From contig CM044956.1 of NCBI GenBank assembly GCA_024516035.1, positions 28,431,101 to 28,495,100 of the forward strand: DNA of 64,000 nt, given 5' to 3'. The position numbers were made by a program, and so were the translations under genes. Positions 21,040 to 32,867 of this stretch are shown here, one piece after another. The DNA is from Bactericera cockerelli. Lineage: Eukaryota; Arthropoda; Insecta; Hemiptera; Triozidae. Every line of letters begins with the position of its first letter. The stretch's first letter is position 1. The notes under the pieces are model-generated. The model worked only from the letters and a program-made list of their open reading frames with translations. It did not search any database and was not told where the DNA came from.

Positions 21040-21620
21040 AAAATAAACTGCCAATTATGAACATAATACTTCCTCGTGATTGGTTCATATTGTATACACT
21101 TGGAAATTTTGAGATTTTATACTAAATCACTTGTATCTCCGAAACCGCTACACCGTTTTTCTTCAATTTGTTTTATATGGTAGAATACCGTTTTTTACTT
21201 TCCTTATCATAATAAGGAAAGTACCTATTGTATTCGTCGAAAATTTGACCTACCCAGTTTTTCACATTTCTGGACGAATCATAGCCTCAGCAGGATACTA
21301 AAAACCTCTTGTGCAAAAGTGATGAATTTTAAATGGGACCATCTCCTATATGTACAACAATATTTCGCGAAATTCGTTGAGTAGTTTCTGTGATTTGCGC
21401 GTTACAAGGAATCTGTTTCGTGTTAATATAGGCCGGTTGGCTGGCGCTACTTGACGAGCGCTCGCCTCCCGGCGAGCTTGATGTACCAGATCGACAGACA
21501 TACATAAAACCAAAGTCGCTCGGGAGGTTATGAAACGTCTAGAAATATGAAAACATTGAAATTGGAGCAAAAAAATATTATTTCTTTTTTACAAAAACGA
21601 AAACAATACTTAGAAATTTA
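21040..21620 (+). repeat. Dispersed repeat R, copy interrupted by a repeat fragment
   Basis: The left part (CATAATACTTCCTCGTGATT, ACTAAATCACTTGTATCTCC) ends near 21190. The right part (AAATTCGTTGAGTAGTTTC, TTTGCGCGTTACAAGGAAT, GAGGTTATGAAACGTC) runs from about 21360 to 21620. Between them, at about 21199-21320, lies a fragment of the 'ACTTTCCTTATC' repeat, apparently inserted within this copy. Confidence 0.65.
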
Positions 21621-21693
21621 TCTGAAGTAAAATCGTTGCTCACCTTACTTACCAAATATTATAAGCGCCGCAGTATATTTGCGACTATATTTT

Positions 21694-21822
21694 ACTTTCC
21701 TTATCTTATAATAAGGAAAGTATTGTATTCGTCGAAAATTTGACCTACCCAGTTTTTCACATTTCTGGACGAATCATGGCCTCAGGATACCAAAAAAGTT
21801 GTTTTCAGCCATTGGTCCGTGC

Positions 21823-21876
<54 letters not shown>

Positions 21877-22343
21877 AAACAGGATATCTCAAGAACGGTA
21901 AAAGCTAGAAACTTGAAATTTGGTACACAAATTAATTTTATACACCAGACGAACCACGAAACTTTTGGTTGAAATCGGCCGCATTCTGCGGCCACAGGGC
22001 CGCAAATGCTAGCCGCAAGCGCCGCTTCTTTAAATTGGTTAAAGATACAATTTTTTTTAGAGAACAACATTTTCTTAGATTAAAAAAATAATAGGGGTCT
22101 ATTCTGATCATTTTTTTGATATCTTGAACTTTTTGGAACTCGGCCCCAATTTACCGGTATTTGGGGGGGACCCGCTTTGACTAACTTTTTTATTATTCAT
22201 CCTAAATGGGGGTTGTGACATATCAAATTCAATGATTTTGAAGTGCTGATTACGATTTGGCATTTGGCATTGGTTTTTAGTTATCTGTTACCGTTGAGTC
22301 ACCAGTGGCGGAATTCGACTCTTTTTTGGGGGATAAGGAAAGT
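21694..22343 (+). mobile_element. 650-bp MITE-like repeat with terminal inverted repeats
   Basis: It starts ACTTTCCTTATC and ends with the reverse complement GATAAGGAAAGT. Internally it has TCGTCGAAAATTTGACCTAC, a TCTG microsatellite (21823-21877), GATATCTCAAGAACGGTAAA, and a right part shared with the inverted copy at 18984-19522. No coding capacity is seen. It is probably a non-autonomous DNA element; the superfamily was not determined. Confidence 0.75.
21823..21877. repeat. (TCTG)n microsatellite
   Basis: About 13 uninterrupted TCTG units at a fixed place inside the 650-bp repeat; other copies have the same motif reduced to two or three units. Confidence 0.97.
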
Positions 22344-22417
22344 CGTGTGATGTTTACACCAGATTTTTTTAAATACATAATAATATATTTTGTAATCAAA
22401 TAATATTGTTTGAATAT

Positions 22418-22721
22418 GTAGTCACTGTGGCAGAGCGAGTTAGCGCGCTAGGCATTGCACACGTGGTGACCTGGGTTCGATTCCCAGCGGGGGAGGATTT
22501 TTTCTGCTCTGTACTTGGATGTTCGGGGTCCACTCATACCTCGTGAGGAAAAATGAGTAGTTACTTGTATGAGTAACGACCAGTGGCGGCATTACCAGAG
22601 TAAAAAGAAATTAATGTAATAGAATAATTCGAAATGTAAAGGAGGCTCTTAGTAATGCTGCGCTACCCACAAAAAATTGTGAAGAGGCCTTGTGCTTCAC
22701 CACAAAGAAAATCATACATAC
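22418..22721 (+). mobile_element. tRNA-derived SINE, 304 bp, plus copy of a pair
   Basis: The head at 22421-22495 has an A-box-like GGCAGAGCGAGTTAGCGCGC and a B-box GGGTTCGATTCCC. The body includes TTCGGGGTCCACTCATACCT, CGACCAGTGGCGGCATTACC and GTAAAGGAGGCTCTTAGTA, and the tail ends CATACATAC. A 15-bp target duplication, ATATTGTTTGAATAT, lies at 22403-22417 and 22722-22736. It is flanked by an inverted copy of the same family 50 bp away. Confidence 0.9.
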
Positions 22722-22771
22722 ATATTGTTTGAATATTATTTTAAAGAAAATTTCTATATTATGTAAAAGTT

Positions 22772-23075
22772 GTATGTATGATTTTATTTGTGGTGAAGCA
22801 CAAGGCCTCTTCACAATTTTTGTGGGTAGCGCAGCATTACTAAGAGCCTCCTGTACTTTTCGAATTATTCTATTACATCAATTTCTTTTTACTCTGGTAA
22901 TGCCGCCACTGGTCGTTACTCATACAAGTAACTACTCATTTTTCCTCACGAGGTATGAGTGGACCCCGAACACCCAAGAACAGAGCAGAAAAAATCCTGC
23001 CCCGCTGGGGATCGAACCCAGGTCACCGTGCGTGCAATGCCTAGCGCGCTAACTCACTCTGCCACGGTGACTTCC
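22772..23075 (-). mobile_element. tRNA-derived SINE, 304 bp, minus copy of a pair
   Basis: It is the reverse complement of the copy at 22418-22721 with only scattered differences, and exactly the same length. Its own target duplication of about 21 bp, starting TTTCTATATTATGTAAAAGT, lies at 22751-22771 and 23076-23096. Two different duplications show that the two SINEs inserted separately. Together they make a hairpin with about 300-bp arms and a 50-bp loop. Confidence 0.9.
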
Positions 23076-23096
23076 TTTCTATATTATGTAAAAGTT

Positions 23097-26000
23097 AAAT
23101 GCTCAGGGCAAGCAAACTTTGAGAAGACGATAATCTTCAATCTGGAGAGCATACTCTGCATACTTACATAATTATGTTAGCCTAGCCTATGTTAGGTGAT
23201 CAAGTTATCACAAGAAGGTTTAGTATGGAGTTTCTGATATTCATGAGCACATGTAGCATCCAGTGTCTTACGTATGTAACGGCATATAGCTACTCAGTAT
23301 GGTCCTCTGAATAATTTACTGTGGGATCGTTTTACAACATGGCGGAGTTGGGAATCGACGCTACGAGTTCATTGGTTGATTTCATGCTGGGAACCTGAGT
23401 AGAATATACATTACCTTGTTCTCCCCGCTCCCAACACACATGTGCTCGCAGCATGGATGTTATGTATGTAGGCACTATGCAGATGTAGAATATAGGTAAC
23501 TTAGTTATTATTATCTTTGCTTCTAGTGTACCCATCATAAACAGCGAAGGAAGAGAGCTGAACGTTGCAATTTAGACTGTGTGTCAGACTGACATACGGG
23601 CCGTGAATACGATACAATGTACGTAGATGAGTTTTGATAGCTAGACGTATACATTTATTTTAGTTCATTTTTGAGGTCATAATTAGCATAAAAAGAGCTT
23701 CCACGCAATTATATCGTAACCACCTCGTTGCATAAGAGTGTAGTGCACTGGGGTATGCATGTGGCGAGGTCCACCTACTTGTCTGCAACAACATGCACCC
23801 CCGCAGACATCATAATTGCAGAGTTTTTGAAACACAACACTCATGTTCATAGCATAAAATGGGAAATCTTAGACACAAAAATGAACTAAAATGAAATGTA
23901 AACGAATAAGTAAGTGAGCAGAGAAATCTGAGAACTAATTAAAAGTGAAGAAAAATAAAATAAAGATAATAAAAGGAGATATATACTGGCTGTGATCTTT
24001 TCTGGAGTGAATGTCTCGCAAAAGCTGATTCCAGTCTATTGTGATACAAAACCAAGCCGTAGTGAAGGCTACTGCCTTGAACTCTTATTTATATTCTTAG
24101 TTATACTATGTAATACCTCCTAAAGTCATCAATATAATATGCCTTTTGGACTTATAAAAAAATCATGTATACCTAATAAAAGATTTACCAGGTTAAAACA
24201 CGAAAATATCAATAAAGATGAAAATACACACATGAACGCTTCAAAAATACATTGAGACAAACACAACCACTTTTATATTTATAATATTGTGAAGGAGTCA
24301 AGACCTTTCACCAGGAGGTTATCAGCAACCAATGAACAGCCAGCAACTGCTTGACAGTGTGAACTGACTGATGTTATGATAGTACCAAGCAGGAGGTATA
24401 ACATAAGCCTCAATGACAATTCAATCTAGTCATACAAGCAACAATATAGATAAGATTCAAATCAATTGAATCCCACCATATTTATGTTTTGATCCTGGGA
24501 CCTCTTGATTCTTGATGTACCGCGGGGCGATGACATTGCTCCTGGGGTCTGGACAGTGAGATAGACAGGATCCTCTGATTGATTATTCCGATCCAGAAGT
24601 GACTGAGAATGTCAGGCTGTTCAGGTGTGGTCTCTGATGTCTGGGCATGGAAATAATTGATTATGTTATTATCTCGGTGTTATGGGTTGTTTTGTTCATG
24701 CCTCAGGTCCAGAATTGAAAGTTGGAAATTTTAGTCAGTATTTTACTTGTCAATAAATACCTATCAGGAGACAAAGTCTAAGAAAAACGATAGTTACATA
24801 TACTATGATGTGAAATACCTAATTAAAATAACAATACACAAAATACTCTATGATAAGTTTTTGCACGACAGTATATTATAATATAACAGTGTTATACTAA
24901 GAGGTTGAACTTAATCTTGTCTAATTTCAAGAACTATGTCATTCGTATTATGGTCTTTTAATTTGTCATCAGGCGACGATAAATTGTGAAAATCAGGAGA
25001 CAGCTCTCCACTGGTAGATTGCTTTGCTCCTCGGTTTCCTCTAAGAAAGGATTACATAGAGAAGGAGGAGAAGAGAGATAATCTGTTTCCTGCCAATGTG
25101 ATGAGACTTCTGCGTTGCTGATACAGTCGAAAATACTTTTCATTAAAAAAGAAATCCAAAATAAATACATAGGAAATAATATATAGATATACTCACTTAC
25201 ACATAAAATACAGTTATATTGTAAGCTCCGTCAGAATCTCTCTCTTTCTCTGCTGGTGGCGGTAAGCTTCTGAAAATGAAAAACATGCAAGAAGTGGGGT
25301 GGGGGAGAGCTTTTACCTCTCTCTCTCTCTGGTGGGATAATTGAATAGGTTGGCAATGGAGGGAGGAGGCTGATGATGTGACCCTCTTCATCGTGTTTCT
25401 AATCCGTTTATCGTCATCAACACGAGCTTGCCAGGCATAGAGCGGCGGAGGCATATGTCCCCCCTCCCCTCCCGTTACCCACCAGACGTCAAAACATGGT
25501 TTGGAAGGAATAATTTAATTCAACCGTCACCCACGTCTGAGGGAGCCGGGAAGGCGGGGTGATGTTTTGATTCAATTCGTCCGAGCCTTGATCTCCGAGT
25601 TATTTATTCAAAATTATTTCAATATAGATTTACACTTCAATTGTAGTTGTTATCAGAAATACCTTTGGAGTAAGTCATCAGCAATAACCTTGAAAAGTGT
25701 CAGTTCACAGTTCGATCATGGCATAAACTGCCATTGTTAGGTATTGTTAGGAGGCATATGTCCTCCCGCAACTTGCGGCAAGTATTCTTTCTATTCAGAA
25801 ACTTAAAAAAAACACTGACTGTTTACCATAGCAAAATAATAACCGGAAAAAAGTTTCAAGGCTAAAACGGTTGCTGAACAAGTTGAAAGTAAATTAGCTG
25901 ATCTGGATGTGAGGGGTGCAATTAGGATCATCAGCTCCAATGACAATCTTGCTAGCTTTAGTAATGTCAACTATGATGAAATCAAGACAGAACATCCAGA

Positions 26001-29000
26001 TACTTCTCTTAGAAGACATTCACAGGTTAGGAGAAGTACCTTTGTATAAATGTTTCTTTATAAAGAAAATAAATAAATAAACTATTAAAAAAGAGACTTG
26101 ACTTTTCCTAAGCCACTCAGCCTTCTGATTGGCGCAACTCCTCCTCTAGTTACCCGGTCTTTGAAATAATTTTAAGAGATTTTTTAAAAAAAAATTGATG
26201 GAGATACTGTGTAAGTAATTCTTAAATTAAGAGATCCCCGGATTAGTCTATTTTTACAGTTTTCACACATTTACAATAGCCTACCAACTAACTCTTCCAC
26301 TAATTCGTAAAGTGGGATTCTTATTTACTGCATTCACATTGTTCTGCTGAGCGTCCACAATCCACAGGGCTGTAGTAGAAGTTGTTCAGTGTGATGGACT
26401 GATTCTTGAATGATCTTGAATCACATGTTTCTATTAGCATATGTATATAAATACCAGACATCCAGACGACAGAGTCCTATCACTCACCCAAATTCCAAGC
26501 AGTCATTCCTCCCTTAAGAATTTACCACAAAACATCAGCTTTATCGTTATGTAGATATTTATGTAAATAGGGTTATGCATAAGGGTGAAGGGTAAGTTAC
26601 ATTCATACACATATTATGTACCTATATTATACAGGTATAGGTAAAAGGCATAGCTTTTGGATCCCGAAGACTAATATATTATCGGTGGGTAAGACACAAA
26701 GTAGAGACCGAGGGAGGGAGGGAGTGACAGTTGACAAATGATGTTGGCCGACACCTTCGTACAGTTTTTTACCTTTAATTTGATTTTTTTTTCACAAAGC
26801 CTTCTACTGCTCTTTTTTTACCTTGGTGTTACCTACCTACTATTTTTCATTTGATGTGAAAAGACGGGTTTAGTTTGGGATTTGATAAATGATTCGGGTA
26901 CCAGTGAGTAACCATCGCTAAGTCGTGAGCTCCAGTGTCTCCCAAACTGTGAATATGTGCGACAGAGGTTGGTAACTTTGCTATATCCTTTTCAATAATG
27001 CTATTCCATAGATTGAAAGATTTGTATATTATCAACAATAGTACCGCACAAAAAGAAAATAGTTTTCAATTTATATTCTTCTAAGATTTTTTATAAGCTC
27101 TTTAGTCCAGTGTTTTATTAATTATTCGAGCTTGCCCGCTTAATAAAGGTAATTAGATATACGAGGAAAGAAACCATATTTTGCGTAAAAATTCCTTACA
27201 ATTACATATCTTGTAATATACTGACTAGTAAAATCTAGTAATGTAGTAATATCATGTTTTTATATACAGAGCCAAATATACAGATGTAATAATTTCCTCC
27301 TATATGATCTGCAATACTATGTAAGTACTTATTATAAGTAGGTATCGTCTATGTTCTACGAGGTCGATGAATCTAAATTAATTCCATGTATCATCACACC
27401 TGAATGTTGCCCAACATCCAATAGCAACAAGATTGGTCATGCTGTCCTCATATGTTACATTAGTCGAGTTAATGGGATTTTCCCAACATTATCAACACCA
27501 CAACAATAATAATGCATAGTTTCTTCTGTCATCAGTATCATCAGCATGTATTTCATTTAGTTATTCAGATTCATGTTTATTTTCATTCCTCTTTGCTACA
27601 TTCTGCTTCTCACCTCTGTTGTCCAAGTTCTCATCAAGTGCCTCCATGTCTCCAGGGCCTTCCCTCGCTGATCGGGTGAGGTGTCCACACCAATCCTTTT
27701 GTCTTCATCCAGGCCAAGGCCTCTCTTCAATCAATTCGGAATCTGCAATGATCACCTGGTCATTTCCTTGCGAGTCATAATAACTAATAAGCCTTTTTCA
27801 TTATCATGGTTTACATCATCAATAAGTATCGATACGCTTGTAAACAATAGGTAACGTCAGACAATGAGATCGGTGAGATGATCGTTTTTGATAGGGTAGT
27901 TTGACTATTATTATGTTTGCCAATCAAACAATAAATTTAATGTTGTTCAACACTGCTAATTCATCATACAGGTTCATTAAAATTGAAGATATGTTAGGTA
28001 TCATATCAGAGTAGCTTATACCTATTTCTTGAAGGACATGACTATAGGTCATTAGAATTGGATTAATGACTTGCATAATTATGATAATGTGAGATCTTCA
28101 AATCATTAAATGGACCTTTGACTTTTCTATCGGATGCCTTTGATGTTAGATTTCTTCTGGAGATTACCGCTTGAAGGGTGCAATCTTTGTCAGATTCAAA
28201 GTATTTTTCTCACTGGGAATTTCTGTTGGTGAAATGGTTTGACCCTGACGAGTGACTAAGGTGCGTCTCTTTATGTATGCCGGGGACAAGGAAGGATCTC
28301 TGGATTTTCCCATGAGATCGATACCAGTTCTACTGATACGCGATACACTCAAGGATTAAGACAGATCGTGCCTTTATCAAGGATAAGCTTATTGGGAATT
28401 ACTGCTCGATCGTAAAATACTTATGCACTTGCTTCCTCTGTCGGATTGCAAGTGACTGTGTTGAGACAAGAATTGCTAGCAACATGAATCTGTATTTAAC
28501 TATTAATTTTTCTTGCATAATATTTATATCTAATGTGTTTGTCAAAATATTGTGAATTATCACTTGTTATAGTAAGGCAGTTCTTATAAACTATCACAAT
28601 ATGGAAGACGACTAAACACCGAACCATCAAACAGGATTAAATTTAAAATAAGTCAGACTGTCCCTCAAGTAGGGCTATAGTGCGCTGTGATTGGTTAAAA
28701 CTCCGACTTGACGGCGTGTCTGGCTTATTTATTAAATCCTGTTTCATAATTTGTCCCAAAGATCAGTGAGAATAATAAGAATGTTAATTTGTGGAATAGT
28801 TTTCAATTGACATTGAATGATACAGTCAATCAAATTTTGAACGACTGTTTTTACTATGATCATGAAAAGCAAACGATGCAACCTGAGATATAAAACGAAT
28901 GACTAATATGTGACGACGTGACGCCGGTCCCATTCTTGACATCTCTGCTCCAGATGGAGAAAGCAGTGCGCTATTCCATACTCCCCCACCAACCTGTGCA

Positions 29001-30194
29001 AGGAAAGCAATAAAACCTTCTCGATACTTTGGGTACCACAAGGAACATTAATGCGCGTATAATGCCCGGATTGTATGCCGACGCATGCATTTCACGTTCA
29101 GATCTTCGGATGTCTCTTATCAAGGCGTTGATCACATCGGACCGGAAGTGATCACATCAGACTTGCCGGAGCAAATCCTTGGAAGCCTAGAGTCTCAAGT
29201 CCGACTCAAAGCGGTACATATAACTTACAGTTTATGGTTGTCAATCTCTTTGGTCTACATCTGGAATGGAATATGCATAATTTACATTCACACATGAGTA
29301 AAAACAACTCAATGATCCACATTGAACTCACACCAATGAACAATATTGGTAAGACACTCATTAAATCGGAAATATTTACACATATTATCATTATTATTAT
29401 TTTAAAGATAAGTGTTTCACAGCCTTTTTTATTTCGTAGCCATGAAACAGGAGCTACTGTAGACGCTTGTGGACTATGTTGTAGCCTGCCCATCCTGTAG
29501 TATGCCTCCCTCTGATGGGCGAGAAGTGACACAATACTTCCCATTTAGGTGCTTCCCATTATTATGTGACCATAGGTCACACGATATCCTGGAACATAAT
29601 ATTGTGAAACTAAGTTTAAAGCGGGAGGCATATACTATAGTACATATTTTATTAAGTTAATTAACGTTGCTCCGGCCAAGCGCCTAGGTAGAGGACTTAA
29701 TAAGAAAAAGTTGATTAAAAACTACTGGAACAAAAAATCGACTCGAATGATCGTTCACTCGTGAGTTGTATGCCCAGGAATAATTAACCAGGCTTTCTCG
29801 TGCGTCCGCTCTTCCCAAACTTGATCACATCAAAATTCATTGATTCTGCACATGCATTGGATAATTTCGACATGGGTTGCAGGGCTGCTCTCTGTTCGAG
29901 TGCACTCGAGTTCACTTCCTAGATGACGACGATAGAGCGCGGCCAAACCCTCCAACCACCCCCCCCCCCCCTCCCCCCCAGCGTGTTCCATGGCGAAAGT
30001 TGGAATAATTTATTCATTTCGACGTGCACTTCATATTGCGTTCAGCGTTTCCACCCCTATCATTCAAAACAGAAGGGGAGAGAATGACATTGTAGCAACA
30101 TGTCAAATTTCGTGTTTTTGAATTTTCATGAAGATCGCGGCACGGCGGGGTGAAAGGGGAAGGAGCCAGGGACGGAGAGAACCCGACACGATGA
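23097..30194. other. Long intergenic or intronic stretch, no gene recognised
   Basis: About 7 kb of AT-rich DNA. Frames near 24958-25170 and 25197-25454 (minus) are the most protein-like but have no recognisable family. A minus-strand stretch near 27570-27735 reads like a decayed reverse transcriptase C-terminus (WCGHLTRSAREGPGDMEAL) but holds a stop upstream. A 12-base C run lies near 29958. No RNA gene was found. Confidence 0.35.
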
Positions 30195-30350
30195 CACGTT
30201 GAGTAGGTACGCCACTTCTCTTAAGATCGCTGAAGTTAAACAATGACCAGCTAGGTTAGGACGAGATGAGTAAATCTAGAATTGAACCCTCTAGGTTAGT
30301 TATTGGACCAACCTCAGACGGGTGAAGACAGTGCTCGCTGGTTTCTTTCC
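30195..30350 (+). mobile_element. 5S-derived SINE, degenerate copy
   Basis: AAGATCGCTGAAGTTAAACA and CCAGCTAGGTTAGGAC match the 5S-like ATCACCGAAGTTAAGCAACG and C-box region of the better copies. The downstream ACCAACCTCAGACGGGTGAA matches the body. It is strongly diverged, so probably old. Confidence 0.6.
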
Positions 30351-30639
30351 AACGAATTGTTTCTGTGATTTTCTAATGAGTGTTTCTTTCTCATGACAAA
30401 AATTAGTTACTTAAGATATTATAAAATAATATCTTTTAGGTATATTATAAAATTTTCTAACGCCATAACTCGAGAACCGCAAGTCGGATTGAGCTGACAT
30501 TGTGCATGGTTACCAATGACTGACTCAGTACAGTCATGCGCTTTCAAAATATCCATTTTCCAAAGTTGAGCTTCTGAATGAGCTTTTTCAAATACTAGCA
30601 TTTCTAAACATAATCTCGCAAAGTACTCAATAGAAACAT

Positions 30640-30800
30640 CACACGACTTTCCTTATCATATTAGGAATGGGAACAGGACCAAAAGCCACAAGTCACACAA
30701 ATTTCAAGTCGCTAGCTCTTACCGTTCTCGAGATATCTTGTACATAGACAGACAGACAGATGGACAGACGCACGGACCAATGGCTGAAAACCGCATTGCA
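30640..30800. repeat. Fragment of the 'ACTTTCCTTATC' repeat
   Basis: GACTTTCCTTATCATATTAG is followed by AAATTTCAAGTCGCTAGC, TACCGTTCTCGAGATATCTT, and a short ACAGACAGACAG run with GCACGGACCAATGGCTGAAA. These occur in the 650-bp copy at 21694-22343, here rearranged and shortened. Confidence 0.55.
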
Positions 30801-31514
30801 GGCCTACACTAGCCGATACACTAGCCACAACCCGGCTAGTGTATCTATATTTTATGTGTGTTTATTCCGTGCCTGATTAACTCTGAATCTAAACATCCAT
30901 CATACATCTATAGCATTTTTTGAAGCACTGTAACATGTAAAATATTACCACCGCGTCCTCCATCCCTAATTGAAACTTTTATGTTTTAATGATATTATTA
31001 TGTATTCAATTCCTAATTTTCATACACAAGTAATACTTACTAGATAACCTTGGGGTAGTAATGTTTTATTCCACAATATTAAAAGCGATACATTTTATAG
31101 TTGATTTATTAGTCCTAACCTATTACCAAGGGGCATGCAGGCAGGTGACCATCAAAAATAGAAGTACTAAAAAGTATTGAAAATGAACTGCAGATTGTTG
31201 TTGTTGATTTAGTTCCATTAAACACAGAGATTCCAAAATAAGAAACGAGGTTTTTCATTTGCTCATCATATTTAATTAACCTGACAAATATACCATCTTG
31301 TCAGAGATGGCACACCAAGTGTAGAATCATGTGAGTCTGCCAATTACTGAGCAAGTACATGACTCACTGCCAATTACTAGTCGGAGAACATGAGCTTGAA
31401 GATGATTTCATGGCCCTGGAAATACCTAATACTTCTTGCCGTGGTAGTTCAGGGGAAATTTCGGTTGTCAATTCTAACAGGTCAATGTAATTTAGTGAAT
31501 GCGGTATCGGAGAT

Positions 31515-31760
31515 CTTAGGGCCGTATCATGAAACAGTAAATCCAAGCCGAGCTTTAGATTTTATCAGCTGCCCGATAGGTACCTATTTTAAAACAAAAT
31601 TTTCCGCCACGAAAGCTGGCTATCGTTCCGCCACAGTGGTAATATGCATCTACAAAGCCGGGCTTAGATAATTATGATCTCTACAGTTGTTGTCAAGGTG
31701 AACGTTAAGGGATAGTGTCCACTAAGATTAACTAATCCTGTTACCTAATCCGGCCCTAAG
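31515..31760 (+). mobile_element. 246-bp MITE with CTTAGGGCCG ends
   Basis: It begins CTTAGGGCCGTATCATGAAA and ends CGGCCCTAAG, an inverted repeat. Its two halves recur on the minus strand at 55036-55122 and 58835-58975, where they flank a 3.7-kb insertion. The end sequence resembles PIF/Harbinger-type termini. It contains no transposase; a 93-codon frame crossing it is not considered a gene. Confidence 0.75.
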
Positions 31761-32499
31761 GAGGTATACAATACCATATCGTGCCTGTATCGTCTGTACT
31801 GTACAAAGTTTCGGGGATGATCTAAAGTTTGCTCTTGGATTATTTTACCCCTTGTTTTTCCAAAAGAATTAATTACCCTCTATTGAATTGTTTAACCATG
31901 AAAATGGTTGATCTATTCAATTCAATAAGTAGTGTGTAATGATACCTATCATTAAGAAATTTAATAGCAAATGTAAAAGAAAACTTATGTATGTGACTGA
32001 CATGTTCGAAATGGTTCTTAAAATTTCCATTTAAAATAATATGCAAAATCAAATCTTAATTCTAACAAAGGTAATTTCTTAATTTGCCTTGAAAGTTTGT
32101 GTTCTTACCCACCCCACATGCAGAACCAGTAATCGGACCTGCTCCACACATCATCTATTGTGAAGCCAGAAATCCAATCAAGTTAGCAAGACCAGGCAGA
32201 ACATACGCAATTGAGGACCATCAGCACTGATTGGTTTTCCTCGCTCAAGGTTTTCCTCTCGCCTTGAAGATAAACAACTTTAAGGATAATTTGATTTTTC
32301 TCATCAGCTCGAGTAGACGTGATCTTGGCGATTCTCCTGACCTTGAGCTGAGGATCTGAGCCAATTGAACTTCTACACACATTTGTTTGTCTTGGTACTC
32401 ACGTACACACTACCTATGAGAGTGAGCTCAAGACAAATGCATCAGATATTTTTCTGAATATTTATAATTTGGTGTTGTTTTTATTAAATACCGAGTTGA

Positions 32500-32746
32500 A
32501 GTAGTCACCTTGATAGAGTGCATTCGTCCCAGTCAACTGTAGGCAACAATTGTCTGGGTTTGATTCCCGCCTGGATAGAAAATTTTCGATCTTGTTCTTT
32601 GGATGTCCAGATTGTCCAGGGTCCAATCATACATTTTGTAAATAAATTATTGTTACTTATCAGTATACCAAGAAATCATCTATGGTGGCAGGAGGCACAG
32701 AGTAATGATTTAGAAAAGTAAAGGAGGCTCTAAGTAGAACTACTAT
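32500..32746 (+). mobile_element. tRNA-derived SINE, old copy of the 304-bp family
   Basis: The head ends in a B-box-like GGGTTTGATTCCC. The body GGATGTCCAGATTGTCCAGG and the tail GAAAAGTAAAGGAGGCTCTA match the pair at 22418-23075, with many substitutions. The extreme 3' end is missing. Just downstream a 20-bp unit, GGTTGAGTTTGGTTAATCTT, is duplicated at 32828-32867. Confidence 0.65.
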
Positions 32747-32867
32747 CTTTTTCTTAAACTTTGCCTTTTCCCAAATTTAGTTGATATTGGTATTGTCCAT
32801 CGGCCAACCTCTACAATCTCTACACATGGTTGAGTTTGGTTAATCTTGGTTGAGTTTGGTTAATCTG

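Noticed and set aside
22690..23052. A 120-codon plus-strand frame.
   Set aside because: It runs through the antisense of a SINE and is explained by that element.
24958..25454. Two adjoining minus-strand frames of 70 and 85 codons that look mildly protein-like.
   Set aside because: No family, no convincing splice sites joining them, and one is shaped by CT/GA-rich sequence.
27570..27735. A minus-strand stretch WCGHLTRSAREGPGDMEAL resembling a reverse transcriptase C-terminus.
   Set aside because: Only a short segment, with a stop just upstream and no adjoining polymerase motifs; too weak to call.
31390..31671. A 93-codon plus-strand frame.
   Set aside because: It overlaps a MITE and has no recognisable content.
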